From positions 1 through 5,323 of the forward strand of contig CAKPTK010000138.1 in NCBI GenBank assembly GCA_934190685.1: a DNA stretch of 5,323 nt. The letters run 5' to 3'. The position numbers and the translations under genes are program-made. The notes under the pieces were generated by a model. The model worked only from the letters and a program-made list of their open reading frames with translations, was not told where the DNA came from and did not search any database. This document shows, piece by piece, positions 1 through 5,323 of this stretch (position 1 is its first letter; the number at the start of each line of letters is the position of its first letter). The DNA comes from an uncultured Prevotella sp. Its GTDB lineage: Bacteria > Bacteroidota > Bacteroidia > Bacteroidales > Bacteroidaceae.

Positions 1-1336
1 GCAGTCCGTGGCCGATGTACTTGGTGTTGTCCCATGCCTTGTTCTGGATGTTCTCCACAACGATGTATTCGTTTTTGTTCAGTGGGTTGCGCACGCGGTA
101 GGCCTTGCCGTTGTCGCAAAGGGACTGGGTGGTGTAGGAGCCGCTCTCCTCGAGGTCGACGATGTCTCCCCAGCCCAAGGTCTCACGTTCGAAGGCGGTA
201 TAGGCGCGGGGTGAGTAGCTGTTGTTTTGGAAGTTGCCCATATCCATGAGGTCGTAGAATCCCATGGTCTGGTTGTTGGCAGTCTGCACGGTTCCGCTGG
301 TGGTGGTATAGAAGTCGGGTAGTCCGAGGCAGTGGGAAAATTCATGGCAGAAGGTGCCTATGCCGTTGATCCACATGGTGGCCCTGCCCGTGGTGGGGTC
401 GTTGCCGTTCATCTCGTTGTTCACACCGTAAAGCGCCACGTTCTTGCCGTCATAGGTGCCGCCGCTGGTGATTCCGCTCTTGGGCCAGATGCAGTCTGTG
501 GAGTTGGTGCCTATGTTTTCGCCCCAGCCAGCGTAGACAATGTATACGAGGTCCACGTAGCCGTCGTTGTTCTGGTCGTATTGTGAGAAGTCCACACCCG
601 CCTCGTCGGCTTTCTTGCACACTTCGGGCACGAATGCCTTCATGTTGTCACTGCTGCCCTTGCCGTAGTAAGCATAGTTGTTGTCGAGGGTGACGGGGCC
701 GTAGATGTCGAATTGCGGGGTGAACTGTCCGCCACTCATGTCTGAGAAATATTGTTTCACGCTGCCGTGGTTCTTGCTCACCGTGCCGTAGGATTTGTCG
801 ATGGTGCCCGTGGCGTTGAAATATTGTTCGAAGATGGTCTTGGTGTCCAGTTCGGTTTCCACGCCGTTGATTTTCTCGGTGGTGTGGAAGGGCATGTCTG
901 GAAACTGTGCCAGGATAATCAGCACGTGGGGATTCTCCGTGCTTTTCCAGGGAAAACTGGCATAGCTCTCTTTCTTCACGATTCTCGCTGCGGTCCTTTG
1001 GGCGTTCTCTCTGTGCTGCAGAGGCTCGAGATTTTGCCGTGTGGCTGCCTTCTGTTCCGCCTCGGTGCGGTTGTCTGCGTTGTGGGCGAGGATGCCGGTG
1101 GAGGTGAGGGTGCCGTCAGCTTGGACGGCGGCGATGTAGTAGGAACCGTCGGTTCTGACGAGCAGTACGCCGTCGGTGGTGGTGAAATAGTGGAAATGTT
1201 CGTCGCCACGGTTGAGGATGGTCAGCCGGGTGCCGTCACTCTGGGTCACTTCCACAGGGAAGGGCCACGCCTTGACAGCCCATGAGGGTGCGGTTGCCGA
1301 ACAGGCGAGAATCAATGATAGGAGAAGTTTCTTCAT
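1..1336 (-). CDS. Secreted M6-family zinc metalloprotease, N-terminal part (C-terminus beyond window)
   Basis: The frame is open from the ATG at 1336 to the window edge, giving 445 codons with no stop. Residues 1-20 form a signal peptide: KK, a hydrophobic stretch, then either type I cleavage after SWA (residue 20) or possible lipidation at Cys12 (ILAC, an imperfect lipobox). Residues 21 to about 130 look like a propeptide. The M6 domain starts near residue 136 (PHVLIILAQFPD). It carries a calcium-site-like DQNNDGYVD at 254-262, the zinc motif HEFSHCLGLPD at 331-341 (HExxHxxGxxD, with His331, Glu332, His335 and probably Asp341) and a Met-turn region GFYDLMDMGNF at 359-369. These fit the immune inhibitor A/M6 family, whose members are exported and degrade proteins. 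Secretion and catalysis are inferred from family membership. The C-terminal region, where a sorting domain or surface-binding modules might lie, is not visible. The gene follows the ferredoxin gene after one base, so it is probably cotranscribed and translationally coupled. Confidence 0.93.
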   Translation of the reverse strand, partial: MKKLLLSLILACSATAPSWAVKAWPFPVEVTQSDGTRLTILNRGDEHFHYFTTTDGVLLVRTDGSYYIAAVQADGTLTSTGILAHNADNRTEAEQKAATRQNLEPLQHRENAQRTAARIVKKESYASFPWKSTENPHVLIILAQFPDMPFHTTEKINGVETELDTKTIFEQYFNATGTIDKSYGTVSKNHGSVKQYFSDMSGGQFTPQFDIYGPVTLDNNYAYYGKGSSDNMKAFVPEVCKKADEAGVDFSQYDQNNDGYVDLVYIVYAGWGENIGTNSTDCIWPKSGITSGGTYDGKNVALYGVNNEMNGNDPTTGRATMWINGIGTFCHEFSHCLGLPDFYTTTSGTVQTANNQTMGFYDLMDMGNFQNNSYSPRAYTAFERETLGWGDIVDLEESGSYTTQSLCDNGKAYRVRNPLNKNEYIVVENIQNKAWDNTKYIGHGL

Positions 1337-1337
1337 G

Positions 1338-2120
1338 TCATTTATGGTTGAAATAATATTGTCCTTTGTTTTGGGTCTGCCCGGCAAAGGAGATAGCGTG
1401 AGCCGGGCAGTGGTGATAGCAGCTCAGACAGGTCAGGCAGCGTCCGTTGTGCTTCCACTGGGGAGTGGGGGTGTCGCCGTCGCAGGAAATGTCGTCCACG
1501 GGGCATACTTGCTCGCATCGGCGGCAATGGATGCAGCGTGCGGTGTCGACACGGAACCAGCGGTCGTTGACCCACCATCGGTTGAATGCCGCCGCCACCA
1601 CGCCGCTCTTGAGCCGTGGCATGGAACCTATGTCGAGGTTTGCGACGCCTTCGCTCCTCCGCTCCACGATGGCGGGTAGGATGCGGTCGAGTCGCTGCTG
1701 CGAGTCGCTGATTTTCCGCCGTTCGTTCTTTGGTTTGTCCACATCCATGAAGGGCAGGCCCACATAGGTCTCGGGCATCACGAGTGACCAGGCAGCTTGG
1801 AGCTTGACGCCCACGTGGCGCAGGTCCTCGCGCAGGATGTCGATGGTGCGCCCGATGTCGTCGCCCGCCGTGCAGAGGGCGTAGGCGAAGAGCGGTTGCG
1901 GGGAACTGATGCGGAGCTGGCTCAGAAACCGCCGGTAGAGCATCGGCGGACGCCAGCAGTGGACGGGGAAGCAGAATCCCAGTCGTTCGCCCTCGTCGAG
2001 CGTGAACGTGTGCGGACGGTCGGGCAAGGCGGTGATGTCGACCAGCTCTTCTCCCGTGGCGTGGGCTATCTGCCGGGCTGCCCACAGGGTGTTGCCTGTG
2101 CATGAAAGGTAGAAAATCAT
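1338..2120 (-). CDS. EFR1-family protein: flavodoxin domain fused to 2[4Fe-4S] ferredoxin
   Basis: This 260-residue protein begins MIFYLSCTGNT; residues 6-11 (SCTGNT) match the flavodoxin phosphate-binding loop for FMN. A second flavin-loop-like segment, CTAG, is at 83-86. The C-terminal part has two complete cubane cluster motifs, CIHCRRCEQVCP (Cys196, 199, 202, 206) and CLTCLSCYHHCP (Cys228, 231, 234, 238), so it should bind two [4Fe-4S] clusters. Flavodoxin followed by a bacterial ferredoxin domain is the EFR1 architecture. No signal peptide or membrane segment is seen, so it should be a cytoplasmic electron carrier or small oxidoreductase; its partner and substrate are unknown. No other Met occurs before residue 60, by which point the FMN loop would be lost, so the 2120 start is firm. 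The gene ends TGA-C-ATG into the protease gene and is divergent from ribE. Confidence 0.93.
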   Translation of the reverse strand: MIFYLSCTGNTLWAARQIAHATGEELVDITALPDRPHTFTLDEGERLGFCFPVHCWRPPMLYRRFLSQLRISSPQPLFAYALCTAGDDIGRTIDILREDLRHVGVKLQAAWSLVMPETYVGLPFMDVDKPKNERRKISDSQQRLDRILPAIVERRSEGVANLDIGSMPRLKSGVVAAAFNRWWVNDRWFRVDTARCIHCRRCEQVCPVDDISCDGDTPTPQWKHNGRCLTCLSCYHHCPAHAISFAGQTQNKGQYYFNHK

Positions 2121-2124
2121 GTTG

Positions 2125-2132
2125 CAAAATTA
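2125..2132 (-). promoter_or_regulatory. Candidate -7 element for the ferredoxin-protease transcript
   Basis: On the minus strand the sequence TAATTTTG matches the Bacteroidota -7 consensus TAnnTTTG. It ends only four bases before the ATG at 2120, so transcription would start at or next to the start codon, giving a leaderless or nearly leaderless mRNA. No TTTG -33 element is visible at the usual distance, which lowers confidence. No other full TAnnTTTG was found on this strand between 2121 and 2220. Confidence 0.4.
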
Positions 2133-2182
2133 CACAATAAATTTGAGATAAGGGGGAAGGAGAGAAAATATTCCCCGAAATA

Positions 2183-2214
2183 TTTGTGGCATTAGTGAGA
2201 ATGATGTAAATTTG
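2183..2214 (+). promoter_or_regulatory. Bacteroidota-type promoter for the leader RNA and ribE
   Basis: TTTG at 2183-2186 is followed after 20 bp by TAAATTTG at 2207-2214, a full match to the TTTG-N19-21-TAnnTTTG promoter of Bacteroidota. Transcription is predicted to start around 2219-2222. This is about 240 bases before the ribE ATG and just upstream of the structured region. No second TAnnTTTG was seen between here and ribE, so this is probably the ribE promoter. Confidence 0.75.
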
Positions 2215-2225
2215 CACCACGAAAG

Positions 2226-2265
2226 GAGTAAACCAACAGGTCGTACCAGTTCGATCGGGATACTC
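2226..2265 (+). other. Local 5' hairpin that competes with the long-range closing helix
   Basis: GAGUA (2226-2230) pairs with UACUC (2261-2265), and inside it GGUCG (2239-2243) pairs with CGAUC (2252-2256) with one G-U. The inner stem uses bases 2239-2243, which are also needed for the long-range helix with 2404-2414. The two folds therefore cannot coexist, which is the expected layout of an antiterminator/terminator pair. The pairs are seen directly; the switching role is inference. Confidence 0.35.
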
Positions 2266-2401
2266 ATCAAATAAATCAGAAAAACCGGGATGACTTCTCT
2301 TGCCAATGGCGGGCCACACCCTTCGGGGCAGCTGCAAAGCCGGTGGATTACAAAGGCGGAGAGCTCTCAAATCTTGTATTGCTCGGAGTTTTCATCACAT
2401 C

Positions 2402-2426
2402 ATTGGTACGACCTCTTTTTATTTTT
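2402..2426 (+). terminator. Terminator-like 3' strand and U-tract of the ribE leader
   Basis: The 3' strand of the 13-bp helix (2402-2414) is followed by CTTTTTATTTTTC, a U-rich tract as in intrinsic terminators. The matching 5' strand lies about 150 nt away, so this is not a compact hairpin. It could terminate a free small RNA here or attenuate transcription into ribE, whose ATG is 31 bases further on. Confidence 0.4.
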
Positions 2427-2457
2427 CAAACCCATTTAAAACATTCAAGACAGCAAT

Positions 2458-3063
2458 ATGTTCTCAGGCATCGTTGAAGAGATGGCGACTGTTGTCGGCA
2501 TCCGCAAGTATCAGGAAAATATCGATTTCACATTGACCTGCTCGTTCACCAGTGAGTTGAAGATAGACCAGAGTGTGGCCCACAACGGCGTGTGCCTCAC
2601 GGTGGTAAGCATTGATGGCGACACCTACACGGTGACCGCCATGAAGGAGACGTTGGACCGCAGCAATCTCGGCCGGCTTCGTGAGGGGGATCATGTGAAT
2701 GTGGAACGTTCGATGATGATGAACGGCCGGCTCGACGGACATATCGTGCAGGGCCATGTGGACCAGACGGCACGCTGCGTGGCGATGGAGGATGCCGGTG
2801 GCAGCACCTACTTCACTTTTGACTACGATTTCAATCCCGAGATGGCGCGCCGTGGCTATTTTACGGTGGACAAGGGCAGTGTGACCGTCAATGGCGTGTC
2901 GCTCACCGTGTGTGCCCCCACGGAGCATTCGTTCCAAGTGGCGATTATCCCTTATACTCGGGAGCACACCAATTTCTGCGACATCCAGGTAGGCTCTGTG
3001 GTGAACTTGGAGTTCGACATCCTCGGCAAATACATCGCCCGACTGGAAGAACTGAAAGGATAA
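2458..3063 (+). CDS. ribE: Riboflavin synthase, alpha chain
   Basis: This 201-residue protein is the usual family length and catalyses dismutation of two 6,7-dimethyl-8-ribityllumazine molecules to riboflavin plus a pyrimidinedione, the last step of riboflavin synthesis in the cytoplasm. It begins with the conserved MFSGIVEE. The two internally homologous lumazine-binding barrels are both visible: the first has NGVCLTV at 43-49 and the second has VNGVSLTV at 144-151. GHIVQGHVD is at 94-102, IPYTREHTNF at 164-173, and the C-terminal VNLEFDILGKYIAR at 182-195. Family members act as trimers. The start is fixed by the conserved N-terminus; no Shine-Dalgarno is seen, only the A-rich stretch common in Bacteroidota. 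The gene appears monocistronic: it has its own upstream promoter and a strong terminator 29 bases after the stop. No other rib gene is in the window. The structured leader suggests control before translation. Confidence 0.97.
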   Translation: MFSGIVEEMATVVGIRKYQENIDFTLTCSFTSELKIDQSVAHNGVCLTVVSIDGDTYTVTAMKETLDRSNLGRLREGDHVNVERSMMMNGRLDGHIVQGHVDQTARCVAMEDAGGSTYFTFDYDFNPEMARRGYFTVDKGSVTVNGVSLTVCAPTEHSFQVAIIPYTREHTNFCDIQVGSVVNLEFDILGKYIARLEELKG

Positions 3064-3092
3064 GGCTTTGCCTTTCAAGAGAAGGCTAAACG

Positions 3093-3132
3093 AAGAGCGG
3101 CACAGAGGATTTTTCCTCTGTGCCGCTCTTTT
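3093..3132. terminator. Intrinsic terminator between convergent ribE and thrC
   Basis: AAGAGCGGCACAGAGGA (3093-3109) and its exact complement at 3114-3130 form a 17-bp perfect stem with a TTTT loop (3110-3113). On the plus strand the stem ends in TCTTTTCG, giving a short U-run for ribE. On the minus strand the run after the stem is weaker (CTTCGTTT), so it may stop thrC transcripts less well. It lies in the 90-bp gap between the two convergent stop codons, so it probably serves both genes. Confidence 0.88.
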
Positions 3133-3153
3133 CGTATCTTGTGGTTTTGCGTT

Positions 3154-4455
3154 TTATTGTTTGAGGAGGAATGCCTTGAAATCGGCGAAGTTCTTGCTCA
3201 TCTCCACGCTCTGCTTTTGGCCCTTCATGAAGGCGGCGAGGCGGGCGGGAATCTCTACAGAGGCGCCGATGACTGGTTCTACGGTATCCTTGAACTTGGC
3301 GGGGTGGGCGGTCTCGCAGAACACGCCGGTTTCGCCCTCCTTGAGTCCTTCTTTCAGTGCCTCATAGCCACAGGCTCCGTGGGGATCGAGGATGTAGCCG
3401 GTCGTGTCGTGACACTCCTTCATCGCCTGGCGAATTTGCTCGTCACTGAAGGTGGCGCCGCTGATGAACGACGAGATTTTCGCATGGTCGCCCTTGTAGA
3501 GGTCGATGATGCGGGCGAAGTTGCTCGGGTCGCCCACGTCCATGGCGTTGGCGATGGTCTGCTTGCTGGGCTGTGGATTATACTTTCCTGTCTTGAGATA
3601 GTTGTAGAAGATGTCGTTGGCATTGTTGGCGGCGATGAAGCGCTTGATGGGCAGTCCCATCTCGCAGCCGAAGAGGGCGGCCGTGATGTTGCCGAAGTTG
3701 CCGCTCGGCACGCACACCACGAGCTGGTCGGCCTTGCCCAACTTCTTCATCTGTGCATAGGCGTAGAAATAGTAGAACGCCTGGGGGAGGAAGCGCGCTA
3801 CATTGATGGAGTTGGCGGAGGTGAGTTTCATGTGTTTGTTCAGCTCCTCGTCCATGAAGGCGGACTTGACCAGTGCCTGGCAGTCGTCGAACACACCGTC
3901 TACCTCGATGGCGGTGATGTTCTGTCCAAGGGTGGTAAACTGACTTTCCTGAATCTTGCTCACCTTGCCCTTGGGATAGAGCACGTAGACATGGATGCCG
4001 TCGACGCCGAGGAATCCATTGGCCACAGCCGATCCCGTGTCACCGCTGGTGGCGACGAGCACGTTGACCTGCTCCTTGCCCTCCTGACGGATGAAGTATT
4101 GCAGCAGGCGGGCCATAAAGCGGGCGCCCACGTCCTTGAAGGCGAGGGTGGGACCATGGAACAGTTCGAGCGAGTAGATATTGTCGGTCACCTTGACGGC
4201 GGGACAGTCAAACTGGAGTGTGTCGTAGACAATGCGCTTCAGGTCGTCGGCAGCCACGTCCTCGCCGAAGAAGGCGTCAGCCACGGTATAGGCGATTTCT
4301 TGGAACGACATCGTGTCGATGTGGTCGAAAAACGACTGTGGCAGTTTCTTGATTTGCTCGGGCATATAGAGTCCACGGTCTTCTGCCAATCCCTTGACCA
4401 CCGCCTTGTGCAGATCGGCGACGGGAGCTTTCCGGTTGGTTGAGTAATATTTCAT
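3154..4455 (-). CDS. thrC: Threonine synthase
   Basis: This 433-residue protein is close to the E. coli type (428) and converts O-phospho-L-homoserine to L-threonine and phosphate with pyridoxal phosphate. The N-terminal MKYYSTN matches the family's conserved start. GPTLAFKDVGARFM at 101-114 carries the Schiff-base lysine, Lys107. TSGDTGSA at 136-143, NSINVAR at 215-221 and SGNFGN at 251-256 are the substrate and cofactor phosphate-binding segments. DPHGACGYEAL at 357-367 and ETAHPAKF at 381-388 complete the core. The ATG at 4455 is preceded by a purine-rich ribosome binding site and lies 16 bases after the stop of the homoserine kinase-like gene, so the two form an operon. No allosteric domain is attached. 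The gene is convergent with ribE and probably ends at the shared terminator. Confidence 0.98.
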   Translation of the reverse strand: MKYYSTNRKAPVADLHKAVVKGLAEDRGLYMPEQIKKLPQSFFDHIDTMSFQEIAYTVADAFFGEDVAADDLKRIVYDTLQFDCPAVKVTDNIYSLELFHGPTLAFKDVGARFMARLLQYFIRQEGKEQVNVLVATSGDTGSAVANGFLGVDGIHVYVLYPKGKVSKIQESQFTTLGQNITAIEVDGVFDDCQALVKSAFMDEELNKHMKLTSANSINVARFLPQAFYYFYAYAQMKKLGKADQLVVCVPSGNFGNITAALFGCEMGLPIKRFIAANNANDIFYNYLKTGKYNPQPSKQTIANAMDVGDPSNFARIIDLYKGDHAKISSFISGATFSDEQIRQAMKECHDTTGYILDPHGACGYEALKEGLKEGETGVFCETAHPAKFKDTVEPVIGASVEIPARLAAFMKGQKQSVEMSKNFADFKAFLLKQ

Positions 4456-4464
4456 GTTGTTGTT

Positions 4465-4470
4465 TCCTTT
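4465..4470 (-). promoter_or_regulatory. Ribosome binding site of thrC
   Basis: On the minus strand AAAGGA lies nine bases upstream of the thrC ATG, within the 16-base gap after the preceding gene. A Shine-Dalgarno-like sequence is unusual among the genes of this window: none is obvious before ribE, the ferredoxin or the protease. Confidence 0.6.
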
Positions 4471-4471
4471 C

Positions 4472-5323
4472 TTATTCTATTCCCATAAATGTGTTCATAA
4501 ACTCTTGCAGGCGGAGCAGTCCGTAGGCGCCGCTGACACAGCTCACCTCGTCGTATTCCTGCACCCCGTCGGGCTGGATGCCGGGATACCAAATGGCGAA
4601 CGGCACAGGCTCTTTCACGTGGGTACGTATTTCCACGGGTGTGGGATGGTCGGGGAGCACGGCGATGCACACAGGCTCGTCCCAGGTGGACACTTCCTCG
4701 AAGATGGGCTTGACGATGCGGCTGTCGAGGTTCTCGATGGTCTTGAGCTTCAGTTCCAGGTCGCCGTCGTGTCCTGCCTCGTCGCTCGCCTCCACGTGCA
4801 GATAGACGAAGTCGTCTGTGCGCAGGGCGTCGATGGCGGCTTGCGCCTTGCCCTCGTAGTTGGTGTCGAAGAGTCCGGTGGCACCCTCCACGTTGATGAC
4901 GCGCAGTCCGGCATAGTGTCCGATGCCCTTGATGAGGTCTACTGCCGAGATGACGGCTCCGCGCTTGATTTGCGGATACATCTGCGTGAGGGTGAGCATG
5001 TGGGGGCGGTAGCCGCCGCCCCAGGGCCAGATGAGGTTGGCCATGCGTTCTCCCCGCTGTCGGCGCGCCACATTGAAGGGATGCCGTTCAAGCAGGTCTT
5101 GGCTCTTGAGGATAAGGTCGTTCATCAGGTCTGCTGTCTGCTGTGCCGTCATGCGTCCCTCTTCCACGGGTGCGTTGGGCATGGGCTTGACGAGCAGGGG
5201 TTTCCATTCCTCGTTGGGATGGTCGTGTGGCGGTGCGCAGTCCACATATTTGCTGCCGCCGTGGATGACGAGCAGATGGCGGTATTGGATGCCGGTGACA
5301 AACTCCACACGGTCGGAGCCGAG
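4472..5323 (-). CDS. iPGM-like probable homoserine kinase, C-terminal part (N-terminus beyond window)
   Basis: The frame is open from the right edge to TAA at 4472-4474, giving 283 visible residues of a protein family of about 400. The codon at 5306-5308 is an internal GTG, and coding sequence (LGSDR) continues upstream of it to the edge. The protein belongs to the archaeal-type cofactor-independent phosphoglycerate mutase group of the alkaline phosphatase superfamily. Three metal-site motifs are present: DEAGH at 4769-4783 (Asp and His ligands), DH in LPDHPTP at 4646-4651 and the His of RTH at 4619-4621. RGAVISAVDLIKGIG and EGATGLFDTNYEGKA are also typical. The N-terminal nucleophile region is outside the window. 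In Bacteroidota, members beside thrC are annotated as proposed homoserine kinases, replacing GHMP-type ThrB, and the 16-base spacing to thrC supports that role here. Plain phosphoglycerate mutase activity remains the alternative. In related genomes an aspartokinase/homoserine dehydrogenase gene (thrA) lies upstream. Confidence 0.92.
   Translation of the reverse strand, partial: LGSDRVEFVTGIQYRHLLVIHGGSKYVDCAPPHDHPNEEWKPLLVKPMPNAPVEEGRMTAQQTADLMNDLILKSQDLLERHPFNVARRQRGERMANLIWPWGGGYRPHMLTLTQMYPQIKRGAVISAVDLIKGIGHYAGLRVINVEGATGLFDTNYEGKAQAAIDALRTDDFVYLHVEASDEAGHDGDLELKLKTIENLDSRIVKPIFEEVSTWDEPVCIAVLPDHPTPVEIRTHVKEPVPFAIWYPGIQPDGVQEYDEVSCVSGAYGLLRLQEFMNTFMGIE

Larger units (their letters stand above)
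2220..2426 (+). ncRNA. Candidate structured leader RNA or small RNA upstream of ribE
   Basis: A perfect 11-bp inverted repeat (AGGTCGTACCA at 2238-2248, TGGTACGACCT at 2404-2414) extends by a G-U and a U-A pair to a 13-bp helix closing about 150 nt. It is followed directly by a U-tract. Inside, CUCUUGCC (2297-2304) can pair with GGCGGAGAG (2355-2363) with one bulge. Within that arm, CCAC (2314-2317) can pair with GUGG (2343-2346), and CCC-UUCG-GGG (2319-2328) makes a small hairpin with the very stable UUCG tetraloop. The palindrome GAGAGCTCTC is at 2359-2368. The overall shape is a closing stem, a large open bubble and an apical arm. The promoter at 2183-2214 would start transcription at its 5' edge. 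By eye it lacks the FMN, TPP, cobalamin and SAM riboswitch cores. It could be a cis-acting attenuator of ribE or a free 6S-like RNA. All pairings were found by hand, not by energy calculation. Confidence 0.5.

Noticed and set aside
752..1679. Two plus-strand frames (752-1285 and 1212-1679) opposite the protease and ferredoxin genes.
   Set aside because: They are antisense to well-supported genes and show no recognisable domains.
2238..2268. 3' half of a tRNA, suggested by CCAGTTCGATC resembling a T-loop.
   Set aside because: No pairing T-stem, no matching acceptor strand or anticodon arm upstream; the similarity is limited to the TTCGA core.
2317..2346. FMN riboswitch, suggested by TTCGGGGCAG next to a later GCCGGTGG.
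   Set aside because: The FMN aptamer continues with a GGGTG-AAA-TTCCC-ACCGGCGG type segment and ends with a GTCCGGATG type segment in a fixed order. Neither follows here, and GGGATGA (2287-2293) lies on the wrong side.
1342..2370. A 342-codon minus-strand frame overlapping the ferredoxin gene.
   Set aside because: It is a different frame across the EFR1 gene; the product is Arg/His/Pro-rich without motifs, whereas the 1338-2120 frame has an FMN loop and eight cluster cysteines.
2290..2439. A 49-codon plus-strand reading frame in the ribE leader (ATG at 2290, TAA at 2437-2439), ending 18 bases before the ribE ATG.
   Set aside because: No ribosome binding site, no recognisable domain, and it runs through both strands of the proposed RNA arms, so a structured RNA explains the region better. 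A leader peptide is not fully excluded.
2300..2536. A 78-codon plus-strand frame with a TTG start running from the leader into ribE.
   Set aside because: It overlaps the first 79 bases of ribE out of frame and has a low-complexity basic composition with no family resemblance.
3062..3086. Short hairpins at the ribE stop (AAGGC-TTT-GCCTT and GCCTT...AAGGC).
   Set aside because: They are only 5 bp and lack a U-tract; the 17-bp hairpin just downstream is the evident terminator.
3139..4443. A 434-codon plus-strand frame opposite thrC.
   Set aside because: It is a shadow of thrC: the minus-strand product matches threonine synthase over its full length with all motifs, while this frame shows no known domain and a Val/Gly/Glu/His-rich composition typical of antisense frames.

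Overview
The window looks like a stretch of a Bacteroidota chromosome, most likely order Bacteroidales and possibly a Prevotella-like lineage. The evidence is a TTTG-20 bp-TAnnTTTG promoter of the type used by the Bacteroidota primary sigma factor, mostly absent Shine-Dalgarno sequences, and a threonine operon that pairs thrC with a phosphoglycerate-mutase-like homoserine kinase. Coding regions are GC-rich and the gaps between genes AT-rich. No mobile element, CRISPR array, tRNA or rRNA was found. The five protein genes are ordinary chromosomal genes; the unusual part is the divergent gap around 2121-2457.

Layout. 1-1336 (-): N-terminal part of a secreted M6-type zinc metalloprotease, which runs off the left edge. 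1338-2120 (-): an EFR1-type flavodoxin/2[4Fe-4S] ferredoxin protein, separated from the protease start by a single base, so the two probably form one transcript. 2121-2457: a 337-bp divergent gap holding a near-leaderless promoter candidate for the ferredoxin gene, a good promoter facing right, and a roughly 200-nt region with strong RNA-structure signals that ends in a U-tract. 2458-3063 (+): riboflavin synthase ribE. 3093-3132: a 17-bp terminator hairpin between convergent genes. 3154-4455 (-): threonine synthase thrC. 4472-5323 (-): C-terminal part of the iPGM-like probable homoserine kinase, which runs off the right edge.

How they work together. The kinase-like protein and ThrC would carry out the last two steps of threonine synthesis (homoserine to O-phosphohomoserine to threonine) and share an operon read leftward. 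RibE makes riboflavin, the FMN precursor, and is transcribed divergently from a protein with an FMN-binding flavodoxin domain. The ribE transcript probably begins with the structured leader. Its long-range closing helix abuts a U-tract and is mutually exclusive with a local 5' hairpin, an arrangement that fits an attenuator or riboswitch-like element; a free-standing 6S-like small RNA is the main alternative. I could not match it to a known riboswitch class by eye.
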